Of a stretch of DNA of 64,000 nt, positions 54,078 through 62,594 are shown one piece after another. Under the pieces are notes generated by a model that was not told the origin of the DNA, did no database searches, and worked only from the letters and a program-made list of their open reading frames with translations. The stretch is taken from assembly GCF_021887715.1 (NCBI RefSeq), contig NZ_JAIQXX010000003.1, forward strand, positions 62,001 through 126,000, written 5' to 3'. Source of the DNA: Winogradskyella immobilis (GTDB lineage: Bacteria > Bacteroidota > Bacteroidia > Flavobacteriales > Flavobacteriaceae). The position numbers were made by a program, and so were the translations under genes. The number at the start of each line of letters is the position of its first letter. The first letter of the stretch is position 1.

Positions 54078-55304
54078 TTATACTAATACAGTTTTACCTT
54101 TAGTTTTAAGTATATTTAATGTTTCCATACAATCTCGCATCATAGTATAAGTACGTTCTATATCGGCATCTAAACCAATAGAAAAACGAATTAATCCATC
54201 GGTAAGTCCCATTTCTTCTTGTTCATTTTCTGGAATTTCAGATGATGTAGAGCTTCCAGGAGCACTAAATAATGTTTTGTAGAATCCTAAACTTACAGCT
54301 AAATACCCAAGGTTACGTTCTTGCATGAGCTCCATAAGTGCATTTGCTTTATCTAAAGAGGCTACATCTATGGTTAGCATGCCACCAAAACCATATTTCT
54401 CATTCATCATAGACTTAAACAATTGATGAGATGGATGAGATGCTAAACCAGGATACACGGTTTTAAGTCCATCATTTTCAAATTGTTTTGCTAAATACAT
54501 AGCATTAGTGCTATGCTGTTGCATTCTTATATGAAGTGTTCTTAAATTTTTTAATACAGAAGCTGCTCTTAAACTATCCATTGTAGATCCTAAAAGCATA
54601 GCAGCACCATCGTTAACATTACGTAATTGATCAATAAATTCTTGTGTGCCACAAACAACACCTCCAACAGTATCTGAAGAACCGTTTATAAATTTGGTTA
54701 AGCTATGAATTACAACATCAGCACCTAATTCTACAGGAGAGATCGACAATGGTGAAAAGGTATTATCGACAACAAGTTTTAGATTATATTTTTCTGCTAA
54801 TTCAGCTAAACCTTTAATATCAGCGACTTCAAGAAGTGGATTACTCACAGATTCGCAATACAGTATTTTAGTTTTTGGCGTAATTGCAGCTTCAACAGTA
54901 TCTAATTTTGTAATATCTACAAATGTTGTGTTTATGCCTAAACGTGGTGCAAAGTTCTTTAAAAACGCATAAGTACCTCCATAAATAGTTCTGCTACTTA
55001 CTACATGTTCTCCAGCTTCACAAAGTTGTAATAATACAGGTGTAATAGCACCCATTCCAGAAGCAGTGACATTAGCAGTTTCTGTACCTTCCATAGCAGC
55101 TAGAGCTTCGCCTAAATACAAATTAGAAGGTGTAGAGTGTCTTGAATATAAATAACAACCATCGGCATTACCTTCAAAAGTGTCAAACATTGTTTTTGCA
55201 GATAAAAAGGTATATGTTGATGAATCTGAAATAGAAGGATTTACGCCACCAAATTCTCCAAAGTATTGTAAATCTTGTATGTTGTTTGCAGGTTTAAAAG
55301 CCAT
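54078..55304 (-). CDS. PLP-dependent Cys/Met metabolism enzyme (methionine gamma-lyase/cystathionine gamma-synthase-like)
   Basis: 408 residues. PLP lysine Lys204 in HSLTKFINGSSDTVGG. YLYSRHSTPSN.L, LAAMEGTETANVTASGMGAI and VVDNTFSPL follow the trans-sulfuration family. The exact reaction (methionine gamma-lyase, cystathionine gamma-lyase or sulfhydrylase) cannot be fixed by eye. A divergent Lrp-type regulator gene starts about 160 nt away, the usual arrangement for an amino-acid-controlled enzyme of this class. Confidence 0.88.
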   Translation of the reverse strand: MAFKPANNIQDLQYFGEFGGVNPSISDSSTYTFLSAKTMFDTFEGNADGCYLYSRHSTPSNLYLGEALAAMEGTETANVTASGMGAITPVLLQLCEAGEHVVSSRTIYGGTYAFLKNFAPRLGINTTFVDITKLDTVEAAITPKTKILYCESVSNPLLEVADIKGLAELAEKYNLKLVVDNTFSPLSISPVELGADVVIHSLTKFINGSSDTVGGVVCGTQEFIDQLRNVNDGAAMLLGSTMDSLRAASVLKNLRTLHIRMQQHSTNAMYLAKQFENDGLKTVYPGLASHPSHQLFKSMMNEKYGFGGMLTIDVASLDKANALMELMQERNLGYLAVSLGFYKTLFSAPGSSTSSEIPENEQEEMGLTDGLIRFSIGLDADIERTYTMMRDCMETLNILKTKGKTVLV

Positions 55305-55421
55305 AATAGTTGTTTTATTTAATTATGTCAAAATTCATAATAAATAGATTATAAATCAATACTTTTATAATGGTGTAGATTTAAAATCTAAAATAATATA
55401 ATTATATAGTTTTATTTTCAT

Positions 55422-55429
55422 TAAATTTG
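55422..55429 (+). promoter_or_regulatory. -7 element of the Lrp-type regulator gene
   Basis: TAAATTTG, about 35 nt before the ATG at 55465, in the 160-nt divergent intergenic region shared with the PLP enzyme gene. Confidence 0.5.
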
Positions 55430-55464
55430 TTTGTAATTAATTGTATTCCGAAAAATATTCACTT

Positions 55465-55923
55465 ATGGTATTTGATGCAACAGATAAACACTTATTGCAA
55501 TTATTGCAAACCGATAGTAAGCAAACCAATAAAGCATTAGCAAACCAGCTTAACTTGTCGGTTACTGCTGTATATGAGCGTATAAGAAAGTTAGAAAATC
55601 AAGGAGTTATAAAACGGTATGTCGCTTTAGTAAATAAAGAAACGGTACAAAAAGCTTTTGTAGCCTTTTGTCATATAAAACTAGTAAAACATGCACAAGA
55701 CTATGTGATGCGTTTTGAACGTGAAGTTGCAAAAATTGATGAAATCTTAGAGTGCTACCATATCAGTGGAGATTACGATTATTTGTTAAAAGTACTTGTA
55801 GAAGATATGGAAGCTTTTAGAGAGTTTATGGTTAAAAAACTCACAAATATTGATCATATAGGCAGTACGCATAGTATGTTTATGATTAATGAAGTAAAAC
55901 ACACTACAGCTATTACCATTTAA
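55465..55923 (+). CDS. Lrp/AsnC family transcriptional regulator
   Basis: 152 residues from MVFDATDKHLLQLLQTDSK (ATG at 55465); an in-frame TTG eight codons earlier is possible. N-terminal helix-turn-helix (NKALANQLNLSVTAVYERIRKLENQGVIKRYVALVNKE) and C-terminal RAM ligand domain (AFCHIKLVKHAQDYVMRFEREVAKIDEILECYHISGDYDYLLKVLVEDMEAFREF). Divergent from the PLP sulfur-amino-acid enzyme, which is its most likely target, with an amino acid as effector. Confidence 0.93.
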   Translation: MVFDATDKHLLQLLQTDSKQTNKALANQLNLSVTAVYERIRKLENQGVIKRYVALVNKETVQKAFVAFCHIKLVKHAQDYVMRFEREVAKIDEILECYHISGDYDYLLKVLVEDMEAFREFMVKKLTNIDHIGSTHSMFMINEVKHTTAITI

Positions 55924-55924
55924 A

Positions 55925-56554
55925 ATGCTACAGAAAACCAATTATAAACTTGCCGAATTATTTATTCTCTTTGTTTTAGCACCAATAAGTTTGGTATTAG
56001 ATATTCCGATTTGGTTTAAACTAGGGTTTGGGCTCTTAGGGTTTATCTATATAATTGTGCTTTTATTGATAGTAGAGAAAAATAAATTCAGAATTGCTAA
56101 AAACCTCAATTGGAAAGTTTTTTGGAAACGCACATTTATACAACTTCTAATTATTGCATTTTTAACCACATTATATGTTTGGTTTGTAGATAAAGAAAAT
56201 CTTTACATAGTAGTTATAAATAAACCTAAACTCTGGTTATTTATATTGTTTTTTTATTCGGCCTTTTCAGTATATCCACAAGAATTAATTTACAGAACTT
56301 TTTATTTTCAGCGTTATCAACCACTTTTTAAAAATGAAAACATATTTATTATTATCAATGCTATTTTGTTTTCATTAGCACATTTATTTTTTAGAAATAC
56401 ATTAGTTATGATTTTAACCTTTATTGGTGGCATATTATTTGCATTGTCCTACAAAAAAACAAAATCAACACTTTTAGTATCTATAGAGCATGCTATTTAC
56501 GGGTGTTGGTTATTTACAGTAGGAATGGGAGCAATGCTTGGTTTTCCTTCTTGA
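55925..56554 (+). CDS. CPBP-family intramembrane metalloprotease
   Basis: 209 residues, about six membrane helices. CPBP motif 1 is present as PQELIYRTFYFQRY (QE rather than EE at the first position), and motif 2 as LFSLAHLFF with a conserved His; a further His is in VSIEHAIYG. The Glu, Arg and His residues of the family are otherwise kept, so activity is plausible. It starts 1 nt after the Lrp stop and is co-transcribed. Confidence 0.85.
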   Translation: MLQKTNYKLAELFILFVLAPISLVLDIPIWFKLGFGLLGFIYIIVLLLIVEKNKFRIAKNLNWKVFWKRTFIQLLIIAFLTTLYVWFVDKENLYIVVINKPKLWLFILFFYSAFSVYPQELIYRTFYFQRYQPLFKNENIFIIINAILFSLAHLFFRNTLVMILTFIGGILFALSYKKTKSTLLVSIEHAIYGCWLFTVGMGAMLGFPS

Positions 56555-56634
56555 GTTGATGACACCTAATACTTTTATGTATACTTACTTTAAGCAAGAA
56601 TATGTATCTTAGCTAGTAATTAATTTAGTTAATT

Positions 56635-58533
56635 ATGAGAAATTACATCAAATTAATTATCGTAATAATATGTGTTAATACTAATCTTACTTGGTCTCAA
56701 AATCAACAAAGGCAGAAATATATAGATAGCCTTATAAATATAGCAGAGACTTCAACCGATACAATTCAAAGGATACAAACTTATGGGAGGCTTTTTGAGC
56801 AGTTACAGTTTGGAGAACCAGATTTAGCATATTCATATACAAAGAAAGAGCTAAAATTATCAGAAAAAATAGATTATAAAAGAGGCATTGCTGGTGCTAA
56901 TTTTCATTTCGCAGACTTTCATAAATTTAGAGGAAATATAGATTCTGCAAAGTATTATTACAATACAGCAGAAAAATTATTTAAAAGTGCAAATAGTTTA
57001 ATAGGCGAATTGTTTGTAAATCATTCTAGAGCAGGTTTAGAAAAAGATTTAGGCAATTATAAAGAAGCTTTGTCTTATGCGTATAGAAATATTGACATCT
57101 ATAAACAAAGAGATACTAGTGCAACAGATTTAAGGAGAACGTTCAACTTAATAGGTTCAGAATATGAATTAATTGGAGAGATACATATTGAGTTAGGAAA
57201 TTATAGAATAGCACTGAATGAAACGTTAAAAGCGTTAAAGTTTTTTAAAGAAAAAAATGACATTATTAGAAGTGCTGATGCATTAAAACAACTAGGTGAT
57301 ATAGAGGTTAATCTTAATAATCTAAATAAAGCTAATGACTATTATAACGAAGCTTATAGCATTTATGATGATTATAACGATATCACTTATAAGACATTTG
57401 TAGCCTTAAGCATTGGAAATGTATATTTAGATCAGAATAAATTGAAATTGGCTGAGAAGTTTTTTAATGAAGCTTTGAAATTGTCTATTGCCAATAATGC
57501 TAAGTCTGAGGAAGGGACATCTTTAATAAGTTTAGGAAATTTAAATGCTAAACTTAAAAAGTATAAAACAGCTCAAGACTTATTAATAAAAGGTAATACT
57601 ATTGATCAAGGTTTAGGATTTAAAAGCAGTGTGTCTAGTAATTTGATGGACTTGGCAAATGTTGAAATTAAATTAGGTAATACCTTTAAAGCGTTGCAGT
57701 ATACTAACGAATCAATCAATATTTCAAAAGAATTAAATACAAAAAATACACTTTCTAGAGGTTATTATTTAAGATCATTAATATACGAAGATCTAAATAA
57801 TACAAACGCAGCATTTCAAGATTTTAAGCAATATAAAACCATAAATGATTCTATTTATAATACAACAAAATCTCAGCAGATAGAAGAACTTAAAACAATT
57901 TACGAAACAGAAAAAAAAGAAGATCAAATTGTATTTCAAAAAAATGAAATCGATTTATTAGAGCAAAAGGCTAAAGTAAGTACCTTACAAAAGGTGCTTT
58001 TGGGTGGTGGCTTAATTTTATCATTATTAGCCATAAGTTTTGGTTTCTATGGGTTTAGACAAAAAATAAAAAGAGCTAAATTAGAAAAACAAAAGTTAGA
58101 TACAGAACTCGATTTTAAAAAGAAAGAATTAACCACACATGCGTTGCATCTAGCAAAAAAGAATGAAATATTAGAAAGTTTAAAACAAAAAGCTGAAGAG
58201 TTTAAAGATTTAGAAAGCAGTTCAACGGGCTATCAACAACTCATACGCACCATTAATTTTGATCTTAAAGATGATAAAAACTGGAATAATTTTGCACGTT
58301 ATTTTGAAAGTGTACACAAAGGTTTTAATACTAAAGTAGTACATAAATATCCGCAAATAACACCAAATGAACTTCGGTTATTATCACTTTTAAAGATGAA
58401 TTTATCTTCAAAAGAAATTGCTAACATTTTAAATATTTCTTCAGAAGGAGTTAAAAAAGCACGTTATAGACTTCGTAAAAAAATGAATTTAACTTCGGAA
58501 AATTCATTACAGAACCTTGTTTTTGACCTTTAA
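56635..58533 (+). CDS. TPR-containing membrane sensor with LuxR-type C-terminal HTH
   Basis: 632 residues. Signal peptide (MRNYIKLIIVIICVNTNLTWS), then about seven TPR-like repeats across residues 30-400 (SYAYRNIDIYKQ.., ALKQLGDIEVNLNNLNKANDYYNEAYSIY, EGTSLISLGNLNAKLKKYKTAQDLL). One membrane helix lies near 453-473 (KVLLGGGLILSLLAISFGFYGF), then a coiled coil (474-530) and a LuxR/GerE-like helix-turn-helix (ITPNELRLLSLLKMNLSSKEIANILNISSEGVKKARYRLRKKM). The sensor is therefore periplasmic and the DNA-binding part cytoplasmic. It is the only regulator beside the cytolysin-like gene 260 nt downstream. Confidence 0.88.
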   Translation: MRNYIKLIIVIICVNTNLTWSQNQQRQKYIDSLINIAETSTDTIQRIQTYGRLFEQLQFGEPDLAYSYTKKELKLSEKIDYKRGIAGANFHFADFHKFRGNIDSAKYYYNTAEKLFKSANSLIGELFVNHSRAGLEKDLGNYKEALSYAYRNIDIYKQRDTSATDLRRTFNLIGSEYELIGEIHIELGNYRIALNETLKALKFFKEKNDIIRSADALKQLGDIEVNLNNLNKANDYYNEAYSIYDDYNDITYKTFVALSIGNVYLDQNKLKLAEKFFNEALKLSIANNAKSEEGTSLISLGNLNAKLKKYKTAQDLLIKGNTIDQGLGFKSSVSSNLMDLANVEIKLGNTFKALQYTNESINISKELNTKNTLSRGYYLRSLIYEDLNNTNAAFQDFKQYKTINDSIYNTTKSQQIEELKTIYETEKKEDQIVFQKNEIDLLEQKAKVSTLQKVLLGGGLILSLLAISFGFYGFRQKIKRAKLEKQKLDTELDFKKKELTTHALHLAKKNEILESLKQKAEEFKDLESSSTGYQQLIRTINFDLKDDKNWNNFARYFESVHKGFNTKVVHKYPQITPNELRLLSLLKMNLSSKEIANILNISSEGVKKARYRLRKKMNLTSENSLQNLVFDL

Positions 58534-58618
58534 AAAACGCATCGCTATAACAATTCTTATTATTAGCATATTGACTTAATCAATTGATTATTAATTTTTT
58601 AAAATTTAAATTTCAATT

Positions 58619-58710
58619 GTCCACCCTTTGTCCACTTCTGTTTTTTTAATATATATCCTTCAAGATTTAGGTTTGCGGTGTCATTGAATTGACAAAGCAG
58701 TTTTGTGGAC
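58619..58710. promoter_or_regulatory. Repeated GTCCAC motifs in the leader of the cytolysin-like gene
   Basis: GTCCAC at 58619-58624 and 58630-58635, spaced exactly 11 bp (one helical turn), plus the complement GTGGAC at 58705-58710. They lie in the 260-nt gap between the TPR/LuxR regulator and the cytolysin-like gene and are candidate regulator-binding sites. No terminator hairpin was seen directly after the regulator gene. Confidence 0.35.
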
Positions 58711-58793
58711 TTGTTCGGTTAAAGGCTGCAGACTTTTTTCCGAATAAGTCACAAAAACTAATAAATGATTTAAACCACAAAACAATTAAAATT

Positions 58794-60752
58794 ATGAAAC
58801 CACAATCCAAAACTCAATTTCGATTAGTAATCACTTTATGTATTATGCTAATCTTAAATTATTCATGTAGTGATTCAGATGAAGCAACTGACCCTGATAT
58901 TCCAGACTTAAATACATTTCAGGATGTTATTAATAACGGTGGTGAATTTGAAGATTTTCCACAAGGAAGAAGTGAAGAAATAACAAACGATGAAGTATCA
59001 GTTGAAAATCAAGATTTTGATAGAGAAGATGAAAATGATAACACCATTACTGAGCGTTTTATTTGTACAACTCAAACTGTAAGTGTCACTGCAGGTAATG
59101 GTACATTTCCATTATTCAACCCTAATGCAGAAATAGTCTATCCAGGAAATTTATTACAAGGAGCTACATTAAATGATGCTACACCAAGACCAATACCTGT
59201 AAGACGCGCAGGAGGTACTATATCTTATAATATTAATGATGGTAACCCCAACTCAAGTTTTAGAGTAGATGAAGTTTCACGTAGTTCAATACAAAATGGA
59301 ATTAACAGTATTATAGCAAATGCCACAGGAGCCACACCAGCAAACTTTCAATTAGATATTATACAAATAGAATCTGAGCAACAACTCGCTTTAGAAATGG
59401 GTATAGATATCAACACATATACAACACAGGTGGCTGCAGATTTATCTTTAAATCAAGAAAGCTCGTTTAATAGTACTTTGGTTAGGTTGACGCAACAGTA
59501 TTATACAATGAGTTTTGATCTGCCTACGAGTTTAGATGAAATTTTTGATGAAAGTGTAACGCCAGAACAGTTAAGCACATTTGTACAGAATGATAATCCT
59601 GCAGCTTTTATTTCTTCAGTAACTTATGGTCGCATTTTTTATATGCTAATAGAGTCCACATCAAGTAGAGAAGAAATGAGTGCTCAACTTAATTTAGCGT
59701 ATGAATCTTTTGGAAATTCTGTTGAAGGTGAAATAGCAGTAGATCAGACTGAAGCTTTAGATAATTTAAGTATTAAAGTTATTGCTTATGGAGGAGACTC
59801 TAGAGGTGCTTTTGAGTTAGCAGGAGAAACTAATATACAAACTATAGCAAATAATTTAGCAGAAAGTGTTGATATAAGACAAGGGCTTCCATTATCGTAT
59901 GTTGTAAGAAGTGTTGAACGACCAGACATTATTGTAGGTACAAATATTTCAACAGAATATGATATTGTTAATTGTGAACTTAGAGGAATATTACCACCTC
60001 AAGGATATTTATCGTTAGTAGATTTATTTGCTAATGATGAAGATGGCGGCGGTATAGGAGCAATGCTACATGTAGCTGAAAGTAATGTATTGGTTTTTAA
60101 TAAATTGGGAACTAGATATGCTTGGTTTAATGGGAATAGCGGAGAAATAAAAAGAGTATTCGGAATTAAAGACCCCAATTCACCTTTAGGCGAAGTACCA
60201 TTAGATGATGTTGGTGCAGCAATTCAGCTAGGTGATACTAGACTATTTTTATTTGATGAATCGGGCTTACTGGTGTCTATTATGGAATATGATATATCTG
60301 ATCCAGCTTTAACCACTAATGGTGATGCACCTACAACACCTATCGGAAACTACCAATTAGATACTAATGGCACACCGATTATTGATACAACAAATAGATT
60401 ATTTGGATCTTTTGCAAACTTTCAATTTGCTGGTAGAGGTTTTGGTGCGGGAGCTAGAGTAGGAGCAGAAACATTTGCATTTTTTGAAAGCACAGGTAAT
60501 GAATATGCATTATTTATCAATTCAGAATCTAGTGGAATAAGATGGGAAAACCCTTTAGCTTCATCGACTTGGTTTGATGATAGACCAAATGAAGGTGGTA
60601 GAATGATATTTGATGAAGTTGGAGCAATAAGTTTTATAAATCTTGGAGGTAGTAATGGAAGATGGTTAATAGTAAATGAGAGCGGAAATGAGATTTTTGA
60701 ATACCGTTCTACACCTACAAGAGCTTTAGAAGGACCATGGATTATTAATTAA
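58794..60752 (+). CDS. Cholesterol-dependent-cytolysin-like lipoprotein with repeat-containing C-terminus
   Basis: 652 residues from the ATG at 58794, which gives a lipobox with Cys25 (NYSC) followed by SDSDEATDPD, an acidic export-like signal. Residues about 86-395 match the thiol-activated cytolysin core: FNPNAEIVYPGNLLQG (about 108-123), TYGRIFYMLIESTSS (277-291) and IAYGGDSRGAFE (330-341). The Trp-rich undecapeptide and domain 4 that bind cholesterol are absent. In their place residues about 400-652 contain four related beta units (GIGAMLHVAESNVLVFNKLG, DVGAAIQLGDTRLFLFDESG, GFGAGARVGAETFAFFESTG, FDEVGAISFINLGGSNGRW), suggestive of a propeller. It is probably a surface pore-former or one half of a two-part pore. 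Confidence 0.82.
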   Translation: MKPQSKTQFRLVITLCIMLILNYSCSDSDEATDPDIPDLNTFQDVINNGGEFEDFPQGRSEEITNDEVSVENQDFDREDENDNTITERFICTTQTVSVTAGNGTFPLFNPNAEIVYPGNLLQGATLNDATPRPIPVRRAGGTISYNINDGNPNSSFRVDEVSRSSIQNGINSIIANATGATPANFQLDIIQIESEQQLALEMGIDINTYTTQVAADLSLNQESSFNSTLVRLTQQYYTMSFDLPTSLDEIFDESVTPEQLSTFVQNDNPAAFISSVTYGRIFYMLIESTSSREEMSAQLNLAYESFGNSVEGEIAVDQTEALDNLSIKVIAYGGDSRGAFELAGETNIQTIANNLAESVDIRQGLPLSYVVRSVERPDIIVGTNISTEYDIVNCELRGILPPQGYLSLVDLFANDEDGGGIGAMLHVAESNVLVFNKLGTRYAWFNGNSGEIKRVFGIKDPNSPLGEVPLDDVGAAIQLGDTRLFLFDESGLLVSIMEYDISDPALTTNGDAPTTPIGNYQLDTNGTPIIDTTNRLFGSFANFQFAGRGFGAGARVGAETFAFFESTGNEYALFINSESSGIRWENPLASSTWFDDRPNEGGRMIFDEVGAISFINLGGSNGRWLIVNESGNEIFEYRSTPTRALEGPWIIN

Positions 60753-60775
60753 ATAATTATTTTGAATTTGTTAAT

Positions 60776-60803
60776 AAAAGCACCTCTATAGAGGTGCTTT
60801 TTT
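60776..60803 (+). terminator. Terminator of the cytolysin-like gene
   Basis: Perfect self-complementary stem AAAAGCACCTC-TATA-GAGGTGCTTTT followed by Ts. Confidence 0.88.
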
Positions 60804-60903
60804 ATTTAAATTGCATATTTATCGAAAAATTATAAAAGTATAAGCAACCCTATAATCAAAATATACGTCTATTAGTATATAACACTTAAATAATATACCA
60901 TCA

Positions 60904-62505
60904 ATGAAAAAACAATTACTCTTTTTTAGCATTTTATTGTTATTGACGTCTTGCGCATCTGTAGAGAAACATAATCTTCAAATTACAAAGTTACATGCTG
61001 TAGCTGATTTACATGACGATGTAGATAAAGCGTATAAACAGCTTAAACGACATCATCCGCATCTGTATCAATTTACATCAAAAGAAGTAATGGATACAAA
61101 GTTTGATAGTTTAAAAACAGCCATCACTCAGCCAATGGACAGCCGTACATTTTATAAGAAATTAGCAGTGGTCACAAAATCTGTAGGTCAAGGACATATG
61201 ACCTTAGGGCTTTTAAATTTGCGACGAACAAAACAAGAACGTAAAGCATTAATTGGATCTAAATTTGACGTTAATAATCTAGATTTTGATTATTTAGATG
61301 ATAAACTTTGGATAGTCAATACGCGTGGTAAAGATTCAGTATTAGTAGGTAGTGAAGTTTTAAGTATAGATCAAAAAACAATACCAGAACTTGTAGCATT
61401 ATACAAGAAACGATTAGTGTCAGATGGTTATAATACTACTTATTATAATAGAGTAATAGGGAAACGATTTTTAACGCATTATGCTCGGGAATTTGGACGT
61501 TTTGACAGCATTGCTTTTAGGCTTAAGACTAAAGATTCTGTATTTACAAAAACCTATAAACGATTGCTACGATCTGAATTAGAAAAATTAAAAAAAGATA
61601 CCACTAAAGTAGACTCTATAAAACTAAAGACTCCAAAAAAGAAACTCACAAAAGCAGAGAAAAAAGCTAAAAAGATAAAATATAAAGCTAAAAGGAAGCA
61701 TAACCAAAAATATGGTTACAATGCAGCTAGAAAAGAATATACTAGAAACTTAAATTTTGTAGGCAAAGATAGCTCTGTAGCTGTAATGAAGATTAGAGGC
61801 TTTACTAACGGAAAATACAAGGAGTTTTACGAAGAAAGTTTTGCAGAGATCGATAAGCGTCAATCTAAAGCTTTAGTTATCGATTTAAGAGACAACTTTG
61901 GTGGTCGATTAAATGAAATTTCATATTTATACGGTTATCTCACAGATAAAGATTATGTGATGATAAACCCAAGTGAGGTCAATAGTAGAATTCCATACCT
62001 AAAACAATTAATGAGTAACTCAACCTCAGTAACAACCAAAATTATAGCAGGATTGTTCTCACCAATCATAGTTCCATTAAATGTGTTTAGGACGTCTAAA
62101 AAAGATGGTAAACTGTATTACAAGTTTAAAAGCGCTAAATCACAAGAACCAAAACCGCATAATTACAAAGGCCCTATTTATGTGTTAATTAATGGAAATT
62201 CATTCTCAGCATCTTCTATTTTATCTACACAATTAGACGGTAATAATCGGGCAACATTTGTAGGAGAAGAGACCGGAGGAGCTTATAATGGAACTGTAGC
62301 CGGAATTTATAAAACCTATAAATTACCAAATAGTAAAGTGCGTTTACGCATAGGGTTAATGCATATCGATGCACCGTTTAAAAAACAACCAGATGGATAT
62401 GGTGTAAAACCAGATGTAGAAATTACACCAACCCTTAAAGACCGGCTAGAAAATAGAGATCCAGAATTGCAATGGGTGTTAAAAAATATTGAAAGTAAAA
62501 AATAA
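60904..62505 (+). CDS. S41 family peptidase, lipoprotein with basic insertion
   Basis: 533 residues. Lipobox Cys17 (LLTSC). An N-terminal helical cap, a PDZ-like part near 120-215, then an unusual Lys-rich insertion of about 55 residues (226-282: KDTTKVDSIKLKTPKKKLTKAEKKAKKIKYKAKRKHNQ and on). The S41 core resumes with ALVIDLRDNFGG (323-334), nucleophile region GNSFSASSIL (Ser435), and GEETGGAYNG. It probably cleaves C-terminal tails or peptides in the envelope. It has its own transcription unit after the terminator at 60776. Confidence 0.85.
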   Translation: MKKQLLFFSILLLLTSCASVEKHNLQITKLHAVADLHDDVDKAYKQLKRHHPHLYQFTSKEVMDTKFDSLKTAITQPMDSRTFYKKLAVVTKSVGQGHMTLGLLNLRRTKQERKALIGSKFDVNNLDFDYLDDKLWIVNTRGKDSVLVGSEVLSIDQKTIPELVALYKKRLVSDGYNTTYYNRVIGKRFLTHYAREFGRFDSIAFRLKTKDSVFTKTYKRLLRSELEKLKKDTTKVDSIKLKTPKKKLTKAEKKAKKIKYKAKRKHNQKYGYNAARKEYTRNLNFVGKDSSVAVMKIRGFTNGKYKEFYEESFAEIDKRQSKALVIDLRDNFGGRLNEISYLYGYLTDKDYVMINPSEVNSRIPYLKQLMSNSTSVTTKIIAGLFSPIIVPLNVFRTSKKDGKLYYKFKSAKSQEPKPHNYKGPIYVLINGNSFSASSILSTQLDGNNRATFVGEETGGAYNGTVAGIYKTYKLPNSKVRLRIGLMHIDAPFKKQPDGYGVKPDVEITPTLKDRLENRDPELQWVLKNIESKK

Positions 62506-62562
62506 GTTTTTCGTCTATTGAAGTAACTCGTTTTAAAAACCGAAAAAATACAATCAAAATTG

Positions 62563-62570
62563 TACTTTTG
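62563..62570 (+). promoter_or_regulatory. -7 element of the lpd gene
   Basis: TACTTTTG, 25 nt before the ATG at 62595, same form as the ABC-F promoter. Confidence 0.5.
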
Positions 62571-62594
62571 TACTTCAAAATTTAAAAACTCATC

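Noticed and set aside
58689-58793. Upstream extension of the cytolysin-like protein (MTKQFCGLVRLK..)
   Set aside because: Starting there would bury the signal peptide 35 residues inside; the ATG at 58794 gives a proper lipoprotein signal.
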